A program made the position numbers and the translations under genes. Of a DNA stretch of 64,000 nucleotides, positions 38,501 through 50,500 are shown piece by piece; the first letter of the stretch is position 1; each line of letters starts with the position of its first letter. Source of the stretch: Fratercula arctica (lineage: Eukaryota; Chordata; Aves; Charadriiformes; Alcidae); contig CANTUZ010000005.1 in the NCBI GenBank assembly GCA_947846985.1, forward strand, positions 20,680,389-20,744,388, in the 5' to 3' direction. The notes under the pieces were generated by a model. The model was not told where the DNA came from, made no database searches, and saw only the letters and a list, made by a program, of their open reading frames with translations.

Positions 38501-41500
38501 ATCATAATCTAAGAGTTCTGCGGTCACTGGACAACTGGCCATTCCTTGAGATTCTTCCAAGCAGCTTCTGTTCTTGTTAAGAAGATATTGTTTACATTAC
38601 TGTTAATACACAAAGGCTTTGAATAGTTTAATGATACTGCTGTTTTACCTAAACTATATTATACTTTTCCAAATTTTAATAGATCCATTTTTGCCCTTGA
38701 AAGAGATGTAAAACAAAACCTCACATGCTAATATTTATTGAGGCAAAAAAGGTGATTATTAACAATAGAAATAGATTAAAGTTGTACTTCTGTATGCTCC
38801 TCTACTTGATATGTATTTGGAATAACCATTATTAATGTTTCTAATATTCTTAAATATGATATTCAACAAGTAGTGAAGAGCGGGAATTCTGCTTTCATTC
38901 ATGTAAATGCAATTCCAGAGAGGCCTTTGGCTTTGTTCCTGAGTAGAAGAGCACGTTTCATTTTTCAGTTCTTTACTGAATGCATCCCTTTGGTTGCATA
39001 CCTTTCCAGAATTCCCAGTTGCCCAGTTAACCATTAGTTCAGCCATTATTTCCACCAGTGCCAACTGGGGTAAAATATAGCTCAGTTGGAATGACAGTAT
39101 TTTAGACTCACCCGGCACTGACATAAATTAGTGACACAAGGTGAAAGACAGTGGCAGATCCTTCCTCTAGATTTGATGCTATGCTGGTGTAATATCAGCT
39201 TTGTTCCTCTTAATTCTACAGATCCATGCTGAAATACATCAACTGATGGTCAACACAGCTGGCCACCATGTCCTGCCTAAAAACTGAAATGGATTATTTA
39301 GGGTCTGGCTCTGCAATGATATTTCCAAATTGGTGCTCTAGAGCACAGAAGCCAGATCTCATAACACACCTATCTACAAAAGTTTAGTAGCATGTGTCAC
39401 TACCCAATCTTAACCCTTCCCCAGAGGTTTAGGTCCAGTACCTGAAGAAGATTGGGAGAGGCAGGAGTGGCAAGAAGAATCAAGTGAAATCCTTTCAATG
39501 AGGTCCTCATGACAAGTCTCCCTCAACTCATCTTCACAGCTGTCAGTCAGGCTGCAGTCTTCACCCTCTTCCTCATCACTAAGAGTTACCTTCAGTGCTT
39601 GGGTGGCTTTTTCTTGCTGACCTGTCTGCAGGCACCTGGACAACATCAAGTATCACACTGTTAGTTAGACTCTGAGTTGTGAATATGCAGCCAGCCAAGT
39701 GCAGCTTGGCATAGCCACACAGGCAAACACTCAGGCAGGTGATTTAGTCACACACTGTGATTTCCCACTTTCCTGGAGATACGGAAAATCATTCTAAATG
39801 GATCAGCCATCTAAGCTGCCTGTGTCTGATTATCTGAAAGTGTCCTAAGGTTAATCAAGTGAAATAGGGCAGATATAAAATACTACACAGTAAAGTCAGC
39901 TCAGAGAAATAAAGCCATTTTTACTTCCAAAGCCACCGTTATCTGTCTATGAGATGAGGGAATCTCAGCATGGTGTCATTTTCCTTTCAGCCTTTCATTT
40001 GGTTAGGCCAATGTAATGGTTGCAGAAAACCACATCCACTTTCACTTCTTTTACTGTCTGAAGGTAGACACTGACAGGGCCAAGAATGTCTTACCAGTCA
40101 TGAAAAGTCATTTCCTTGCTCTTGCTAAGCAAGCGAGACCACTCTGCCTACGCCGGTCTTCAGCCTGCTCTAGAGAGAGGTGAAAGCCTCCCCCAGGTTT
40201 CTTCTCCCTTGCCCACCCTGCAGATGCTCCAGCAGGGAGGACTGACTGCCACCGCAGGGACAGGGATGCAGGAGGCCAAGACTACTCCCCGAAACCGCCA
40301 CCAGGTGGCCAAAGAGTTTATTTTATTATTACGGCAGAAAATGAATGCCTGTTTTACTGCACAAGATTTCTCCCGTGGTCTCACCGCTTGTGCTGCTTTC
40401 TCCGTACTCTCAGTTCAGAGGACACATCTTCCTGGTGCAGAGCTCCTCCTCTCCCAGACCCGTAAATGTTTTCTGTCCTCAGACTGTACAATTTCAAAGG
40501 GCTCACTGCAAGTGGCTGCAAAATGACAGAAGTTATCTTGATAATCTCAGGAGCTCTCCCCAGCTCAATTTCTAGATTGTGGATTTTAGAAGGCATCAAA
40601 GTCTGCTATTACTCCTGAGTTTTCAGATCACCCCTCACCATTTTCTTGCTCTTCATTTTTAAGAAGCCCCACACCCCAGTTGCATGCATTGTTACAGCTT
40701 GAGGAACCCAGGGTGTCAGTAACAAAAATGTTGATTTCTCTCTCACTGGCATATAAACCTGTAGCATCTATACCAATAAGCATATTAAGACCCATACCAC
40801 AGAAGCTGCATCATTCCGCATGTGACCATAGTCCCCTTCCACATCCTAGTTTATAACACGCAGTAATTCATTCAAGTGTTCAAATTTGTTTCAGAAAAGC
40901 TTCCAGTGCTCGGGCAGTGTCAGCAGAGAGACAAGGGAGGGATATATTTTTTCCAGCGGTTCTTTAACATCTGTTGTCAGCATTAATTGAGGCTGCCAAC
41001 AGCACAGTGATGCAGGTGTCCTGTGCATGCCGTTTCCCTGATTTAGCATAGCCTGTTTAAACATATGCACATGCATCCGTGCCGTGTTGAACCTCAGGGC
41101 CCACAAAAGCTAACCATGATGAGCCAGACTGCACCCCGTTACACATACGGGTATCCTCTCACTAAGTTACTGCGGAAATGAGCAGGCTGATCCGCTGGGC
41201 TGGGGTACCACCCCACTGCCAAGAGGAACAAATGCTGGCTTCCTGTTCGTTCCGCCAATAGGAACAACCTTGCAGCATTGGAAGGAACTGGCTGGATGGT
41301 CGCATCCAGAGAGCGGTGGTCAATGGCTTGATGTCCAGATGGAGAGGGGTCACAAGTGGTGTCCCTCAGGGATCTGTACTGGGACTGGTGCTGTTCAACA
41401 TCTTCACGAATGACATAGACAATGGGATCAAGTGCACCCTCAGCAAGTTTGCAGACGACACTAAGCTGAGCGGTGCAGTCAACGTGCCGGAGGGATGGGA

Positions 41501-44500
41501 TGTCATCCAGAGGGACCTGGATGAGCTAGAGAGGTGGGCCCAAGCAAACATTATGAAGTTCAACAAAGCCAAGTGCAAAGTCCTACACTTGGGTCAGGAC
41601 AATTCTCGTTATCAATACAGGCTGGGGATGATGTGATAGAGAGTGGCCCTGCAGAAAAGGACTTGGGGGTACTCATGGATGAAAAGCTGGACATGAGCCA
41701 ACAATGCGTGCTTGCAGCCCAGAAGGCCAATCACATCCTGGGCTGCATCAAAATAACCATGGCCAGCAGATCCAGAGAGGTGATTCTCCCCCTCTACTCT
41801 GCTCTCGTGAGACCCCACCTGGAGTACTGTGTCCAGCTCTGGAGCCCTCAGCATAAGAAGGACATGGACCTGTTGGAGTGAGTCCAGAGGAGGGCCACGA
41901 AGATGATCAAATGGCTGGAGCACCTCTCCTACGAAGACAGGCTGAGAGAGCTGGGGTTGTTCAGCCTGGAGAAGAGAAGGCTCTGGGAAGACCTTATAGC
42001 AGCCTTCCAGTACTTAAAGGGGGCCTACAGGAAAGCTGGGGAGGGGCCGTTTGCAAGGGCATGTAGAGACAGGACAAGGGGCAATGGATTTAAACTAGAC
42101 CAGGGCAGGTTTAGATTAGACATTAGGAAGAAGTTCTTCACAATGAGGGTGGTGAGACACTGGAACACGTTGCCCAGAGAGGTGGTGGAGGCCCCATCCC
42201 TGGAGACATTGAAGGCCAGGTTTGACGAGGCTCTGAGCAACCTGATCTAGTTGAAGATGTCCCTGTTTACTGCAGGGGGGTTGGACTAGATGACCTTTAA
42301 AGGACCCTTCCAACCCAACACATTCTATGATTCTATGATTCTGTGATCAGTGATATGACTATTTACGCTAACATCAAATAAAAACTGCTGAAAAAAAAAA
42401 TCTTCTGCTTCATAGCTGTTGTAGAAATGCCATCAAATTTTGCAATCCTGCCTTGTGCTTTGCTCAGACAGGGTGATAGGAAATGTACTGCCAGCAGCCA
42501 ATATGTAATTTTCACGTGTTCCTTTAACCTGATGGTTAATCGCTGCTAGCACATGGGCATCTTTGTGACATCAGGGCAAGAGACTCTTTGTCCTCCTCAA
42601 GGCCGATTGCATGTTAGGGGGCTTCTGGGCTACAGAAGAGAGTGAGCCGCCACAAGCCACAGTGGGAGTTCAGTTTATCCCAGGATTTCTGGGGGTCACC
42701 AGGCAGGAATATGAAATACAAGAAAAACATACAGCTAGCTTTTGCCTCCTTGCACGCAGGGCCTTGGTGGGGTTCCCACATATAACTTGACCAAATCCTA
42801 AGAAAAAAAAGGAAAAAGAAAATATTTTACTCCAGCATTTAACAAATGGTGCTGTCAACATCAGTCAACATCATTTCCCATAGACAGGAAGATGTAATAT
42901 TTCATGGCGTAGGTTCACAGTGTCAGCTGGCATGGCCTGACACTGCTGCTAAGAGGCAGTTTCTGTTTCTACCAAAATCCTTCTCCTTCTTCTGCTCCTG
43001 CCCTGCCTCCTCCACTGTGCTGGTGCAAACATTTGTGTGGCGACATGGTAAGTCAGATCAGGGAACAGATACAGATTAAAACTAAATATGCTTTTAGGGT
43101 TTTTTTGTTTGTTTGTTTTGCTGGGTTATTTTTCAGCTGGATCTTGATCAGAATCAGGTTCCCCACGTGGCTACGCAGATGCTCTTGCCGAAACAAGGGA
43201 CAAGGCAGCAAAGGGGCAGGAAGCAGCAGTGAACATTGGGTGAAACTGTCTCTATCAATACTGCTAGCTACCTAAAAGTTCATGTGAAATTATGGTCTCA
43301 TAATTTCTGTACTCAGTTTCCACGTATTTTTCCAAATGTGCATTTAGCTGTTCACACTGCATCTAGTTCATCATCCTGAGTCCTACCTACAGGAGGAACT
43401 GAGGTGGGACTGGCATCCGAGAGAAGCAGCTCACAGTGCTGGGAAAACAAACACTATCTTCCTATCTAACCTGCACTCTACAGGCAGGTGGAGCTCCACC
43501 ATCAAGGTCTTTCCAGGATCCAGGGAAGGATGTCTTGGGAAGTGCCAAATATTGTACGAGAAGTGAACTCCCTTTCCATCCAGCTGTCCCCAGGAGCTGC
43601 AGACTTGGCAGCTCTTTTGGGTGGCCAGGGCATGAAGGTCAGTGGTACACCCGTGTTTTGGGATAGCCTATAGATCAGGTACATGGAGTCAAGGACCCGA
43701 CTCCTCTTGCTGAGGGACCCACCCCTGGAAACCCAAAAGAAAGTGCTCATTGACAGCAGTGGTGCTGCTGTAGTGTGAGACTGCAGTACACAAAGTCTGA
43801 GCACATGATCCAACAGGGAGTGAGTGTGCACCACCACACCTTTCTAGGGGACTACCTTGGACCACATTCCTATGACTGAACAAGATGTGCCCAGATGTGA
43901 CTTAAATGAGCCCCAGCTAGGCTGACGTGTAATTTAAAGAACTGAGCAGGACAGCTTTTGATGTGGTATGAAAGCTAACTTCAGCAAGGGAGCACCATTG
44001 GAGTATGGAGTTGTCAAGAGGGACAGCACCACATAATATATGGGGGTGAGGGGCTGAGGATGGGGAAGCCCAGATGACTTCCACCTTCTGCTGCAGGGGG
44101 AAATAAAGGAAAGCCCACACTAGAGCACATGAATCCCATGGAAGAAAACATATGCTGAACCTGATCTAGCAGTGGGATGGGTGGGTGGTATTCAAAGCAC
44201 CCAGGCTTTCATGAGCAATAGTAACATTCAGAAGGAGGTGGAGGTGTGGGAAAGAACAGAATTAAAAACCATACATTACCATGTGTCAAATCACTGGAGT
44301 CATCTTCTGTGAACAGCTCTTTAGAAACAGTGGGATCTGGAAGAGGACAACCACTGTACAAGAGGTGGGCGCTGCTAGATCTCCCTGCATTAGCAGACCA
44401 CTGCGCAGTTCCAGGTCTGGAAGCTGTTGGGGGTCTTGGGCTGCACCCAGTCTGCCTTGCTACTGCCCCAAGATACGGATCTAAGAGAGAGGTTTCACCA

Positions 44501-47500
44501 GTATAAGCATAGTCAAGCAAGGCTTCAAAGCACCATCACCATACTCTGTCAATATGGTGACTGCTTCTGCACACCCGGTGCTGTAGGGGACAGAGAAACA
44601 TGTTGTTGCAGCTACAAAAAACATGCTGGAATGAGTCAAGCCTGGAGACAGAGGGCTTCCTGGTGCTGCATGCAGTCCCCCTGCATAGCTGCCCTCTGCA
44701 GATAGCAGAACCTGGGGACCCCCAACTAAACTAAAGTCCCTTCCCACCCTCCTCCTGCTCCTGAACACCAGAGACTGGCTACTGGCTGAATATGGGGTCA
44801 GAAACCACTCTGTGCTGGCCATCTGCCTCCGACTGCCCCGCAGGTGAGCCTGGATATGTCCAGGGCTCTGCTCCTTCCCCTGCCTGCCTGCCTAGGGTAA
44901 GAGTAAGCTGCCTCTCATTTGCTGCCCACCTGCCTGTGGGGGAACCACTGTAGGCTTGCCACAGGCACAGTCCAAGTCCCCAGTCTTAAAATATACTGCT
45001 TAAATGCCCAGGCGCAACGCAGATGGTGACGGCCACCTTACCAGAGCTATTACTCAAGCAAATGCAAATCATGTACCAGGAGTCATGGAAATCTGGGAAT
45101 GGCAGTAATAGATTTTTCCAGTACTGCCTCAGAGACAGATACTTCTCCACCACAGAAAGAAAGGCGAAAACTGAGTTTTTGTAATGCTACAGGGCAGGGT
45201 AAATTATACAAAAGCTAGCAAAGGCAGACAGAGCCTTGTCCTCTTACCTGCCCAACCGCTGACTGTCCTGGGAGCACAGCACAGCTGTAAGAGCAGCATG
45301 TGCAGCCAACAACCCATAGGAGAGGGAATTTCATTTCAGTGCCTAGACGAATAGTGTGCTTTGTAAAGTGTTGAGCATCTACCAGCTCCACAGTGGAGCC
45401 ATCAGCTCTCTAATAACACAGCCATTTCCTTAAAAGTAGAGTGTTAGGGACCTTTAGAATATCTTGGCCATAATTGTTAATACAAACCCATGAAATACAC
45501 AGTGCATGAAAAGTACCTGAGTCAACATTGCTATAGAAAAGAAAAAAATACGCAGATGTCTGAACCTGACCATATGAGCTCATCAGTTTAGAACAAGAAT
45601 GTAAGTCTGCTTACACTAGGAAACAATACAAATTCACAATTTTGTGCTCTGTTCCTACTGTTTCTGTCAGCTCACTGTGTTAACTAGTTTTCTGAACCTT
45701 AGCTGATGTTGCCAAAGCAGGATCGCCGAAGGATCAGATTTTAAAGGATTTTTTCCCTACCATAACTACTATTACAACTAATGATTTGGACCCACAGGGA
45801 TTAAATAAATGACAAATGTATGCAGTTATTCCAAAACAAACTAAATTTTTAATGGAGTACAGTTGGCAGGCGAACCACAACTGGGGGGGCTGGGCAGCCA
45901 ACTGCATTGCCCACACTAATGGGAAGCAACAGGAGCAGTTATAGGAAATACTTTGTAATATTTAATGGTAAGTGGTAAAGTGCATGTAGCATGATACATA
46001 AAAGCATGGACATTTGAACTATAACCAAGGCCACAGGCAAGGGGACAACAGATTTATTTTCAACCACTTACTCTCTACTAATGAATGTAAGGGACTTAAT
46101 CACAGAGGCAAAGAAAATGGAACAGATCTCTTACAAGACCATACAATCTCAGTTGCTAGGATGGTGCTACCACTGAAAGGTGGTGACCAAATTGCCTTTT
46201 CTGTTATTAAATTGGAGTAGGAACTCCTGCTACATCCATGCTACATGGGATTGACTGCTACTATGGAAAGGGCTGTGACCAGTTGTTATTGAAACATTCC
46301 TTTCCAAGCGTTGCTTCTTCCCATCATGCAGAATGAACGCTAAGTACAGACTCTCAGCTACTGCTGGATTTGCTTGATCGTCTAGAAATCATCTGCATTT
46401 TTCTGATCTTGATGCCCAGTTTAGGAAAGCTTTCATTTAAATCTGCACTGTGCTCAATTCCAGCTTCCACACTTCCCAAATGAAGAAGACAACATCCTTC
46501 ATTCCTTTGCTATAATTAAACATTGGCTTTGAAGAGGCCAGCTTACTCTTCATCTTTCTTTTTCCCACATCATAACCTGAAAAATGAACCCTGATAGGAA
46601 ACCTGACATACCTAACCATGAAATGTCTCCAGCTAAACCACCTTCCTTGATGGATTCCTTGATGATTAGCCAATCCTCTAGCATCTTCTTGGAAGGAAGG
46701 AGAGCAGTCTGGCTTGCTGGTATTTCATCCAAATACTCCAAGTGGGGAATGAGTTTTTTTACTTCAGCTCTGTAATTATAATCTGGTTCCTGGAAAAATT
46801 GAGAAAGTGGTCACTGGAATAGTTCATTTAACAGACTGTGGACTTACACCAGCAGCACAGCAGTGTTCAATTTATATGACTGCCATATAACTTGAAATGC
46901 CTTCTATGAGGCAAACCTATTCACCTCATTCAGTGGAAATAAATACAGTCAGGAGTTTCATTTTACTCTGCTTTCTCCTCACATAATTTCTACCCAAATT
47001 GATTGCGAACACGTCCTGAGCAGAGCAAACACATGCTCCCCACCCCCCCCCCCTGCCCCCCCCCCAAAAAAAAGGCTGCTTTGCTGTTTACCCACTGATG
47101 ACTTTGGCATTTGTCTTTGTTATATTATGTATAAAGTATAAAAGCGTAGAAGGCCACTGATGCCCATGGAAAGCCTGGGCACTCTCAGCATTCAGCCAGC
47201 CTCTCTCCCTGCTTTTGCAGTTGTGTGGTTGCTGCATCAATACTCAGATGATAGGAAGACTTGAAAACATGTTATGAGTGTTGCTACACCAGCTGATGGA
47301 AAAAGAAAGAGCATTTCCATAGATCATGTTTTTAGGCACACCCATAAACCAGCTATAACGAATGAACTGCACTGATTTTCTGGGGTAGTCTTCAGGATTT
47401 TGGTGTGTGATATTATACACTGTTAGAAGCGACGGCTTACTTCAAACTACATTTTCTTCTGCAAGAGGCCACATGCCAACAGCAGGTGCACAGAAGGCTA

Positions 47501-50500
47501 AAGCGAACTGCACTTGGGTTTCTTTTCTGTGTGCTGGAAAAACACGCGATTGCTCCCAATGCACAGGAACTCAGTGTGACAGCCATGGGGGAAAGCACGG
47601 GTGCAGCCCCCTTCTGCATGCGTGGGTGGAGCTGACATGTTATAAAATGATTCACGAGCACAAGCCAATGCCTGGGGACCTCTGAGCAGCAAGTCCAATC
47701 CAGAACATTGCAAACTAGGCTGTTTTGGTGGATTCTGGCTGTAGAAAGACATCTTCACATGGCATCTTTGTCTTTGGGAAAACTTAGCAATACCTCAGGG
47801 CCAACGGGGTCATGCTCCTTTGCAATGGGAATATTTTTGGTTAAAATAGTGTCAGATTACAAAAGGCATCAAATGGTGATGGCGATCTCTTTTACTTAAA
47901 GAAAGTAGAAAGCAAAAGTGCACTGCTAGTGGCAGAATATCAATGGACAGCTACCTATAAATCAATTACTTCATCCAGATAAATGTTACGCTTTTCCAGA
48001 CATTGCATGCAATATTAGAAAACCGCACAAAGCCAAGTCCTCATTCAACACGGAGTTGTCAGAAACAGAAATCTTTTTGTGGAACCTGGCTGGCTGTGTG
48101 CTCCCTCCCTCTGCACGATGCAGCACCGAGGCTGGCAGAGGGAACTCGCCAAATAAAGCTCGTATTTTTTTGTTGTTACGAGGCAGACACTGAATTTCTC
48201 TAACTAAGCCTTTAATCTTAATTTAGAAAATGAGTCAACCAATCGCCATGCTACCTCGAACTACATGTACTCTGAACAGCGCCTGGGCTACAGCCAATTT
48301 CCAGCCATGTCCTGCTGGAGGGAAGCATCATGTTACGCTCATGTTACATTACTGCAACAGAGGCTGCAGAATTTATCATCAGGTTGCTGCTCTTGGTTTA
48401 GATAACAGGGGAAGATGAGCTCATCTGAAAATCAAATTACAGAGAGCAAACAGGCCATCTGAAGAAAGAGCAGTAAATTTAGCTGGACCATTCTGTAGAT
48501 TAAAAGTAAATAAATAGGAGAGCTTTTACAGAGCTGCAGCAACAAACTACAAGCAGGAGCTTGAGGAATTAGAGCTAGCCACCTAGGGCACACAAAAATA
48601 AGCCCACATCTATTCTTTTATATATTTCAGGTAGCTTTTCTATACCCTGAAGAAATGAAAACAACATCAGTTGAAACCAAGAAAGTGACAAAGCCCATGG
48701 GGAAACTCTTGGCAGCTGAGGGCAGGGCCGGCTTTGTAACCGCCCCAGGGCTGAGCAGTTTCTCAACATGGAGACTGGGTGTGAGACTACAGTGAACTTG
48801 CAGTCTGCCTCTGCTACAGCTCGGAGTAAAACATATCATCGTGTGGGCTCCCTCAATGAATCCGGACTGGTACAGGAGTAGAGATGGCCATTCAGCCTGG
48901 AGAAGAGCAGTAGGGCACACCACCACACATCACCCCTCTTTGAACTCCCATTACGTGACAACACGCAGCAGCATCCCAAGGACTGATGTCCTCAGCTAAA
49001 CAAACCAAGGGCAATCTGACATTTCTCTATTACAAGTACATTTAAGGACTGATGACGTCAGGTTAAAACTACGTCCTCCAGAAATACCACTTTTGTTGAG
49101 TGGGAATGACAAGGTAGCAGAAACAGACTTTCTATGCTGTTAGGATATACTACACCATTTTCATGGTAGGAAGCTATGATAAGGAAGTGTCAGAAGTTGT
49201 ATCTGTCTCCATGGGAGTAAAAAGAGTGAGTAGGCACCCTTTGTCCGTCAGAAGCAGGCAGAGCTTCCTTACTGTAGGAATATGTTTTTTCCTCTCATGA
49301 TTGCATCTTCCGTAAGGGAGATATGTTAACGGAGAAATCATTTTGGTTACAAATAGTTACAAGTGTGGTCTCTGAAATATACTTCTACCAGTTCAAACCA
49401 GAAAGGCAAGTGTATAATATTTTCTTTTGGATTGCAGAGTGGAAAATGATGATAGCTAAAGCACTACTTTCTGTGGCTTCTTTTACTGAGAGATATGACC
49501 AAGCCAACAATTACATCTGAAAAATGCTAATAACTGATGTATCTAAAAAGTGCGAAGATTTAGAATACATGCATGTCTACTATATGATTGAGTTTTAGTG
49601 ATAGCATCTCAGTTTTCAAGTCTAAATCCAGGATGAATATCAAACCCAACCTTTTAAGCATATTAATGGCATAGGCACGATCACTTTGAAATTCTCAGCG
49701 AAGCTATGGAACATGGCACAGCGGAGTCACAGCGCCAACTCCTGCTCTGCTTTATCAGCTTTTTACGGTGCCATTGGGGATTGCGCCATCCTTAGTGAGT
49801 GCTGCGTGTGCGCGCATAAGCCGGGGACCTTCCAAAAGACCTGGATGACAATATATCATGCGTTGGCTATAAACTGTCATCTGATGATATGTATTAGACA
49901 TTATGTGACCAAAATGAGAAACAGTCTTATTTGACCAAGTTTTTAAAACTCTGATTTTCCTGCAGTTACCTTTTCACTATATGCCACGATGCTTGTTTCT
50001 ATATCCCAACAATGCCTTTTTTTGAAGCAGGGGAAAGTGAAAGAGAGTAATACAGCTCTGACACTGTTCATGTAGAATTAGATCTCCCTTATCTATCTTG
50101 TTGAGTGCCCTGAAACCCGAAGCAGATCACGTATTTTTGTGTTTTCATCTTTGTGACACAGAGCATCTCATGCCCTCAACAAAATACCTCCACAGAAATG
50201 ATTTTATCATTTCAATACATAAGAGGTGAATCACTGTATTTTGTATCTTCAGGTTTTGATGAAGGTCTTTTTGGTCATTTGATTTTAACCTTTCAGAGGA
50301 AAGGACAACAAGCAGTTCCTACAATATAGCTTTTCCTAGTTATCTCAAGCATCATTTTTCTGAGGGTTCAACTTTTGAGCATGGTGGTCCTGGAGCACTT
50401 GCAGTTGGACCAGAGAGCCTCCAAAAGAAATATAAAAGCCCAAAGACAAATATCTAATGGAGACATTGCAACTGGCATATCTTGTAAGAAAAATATTGGC

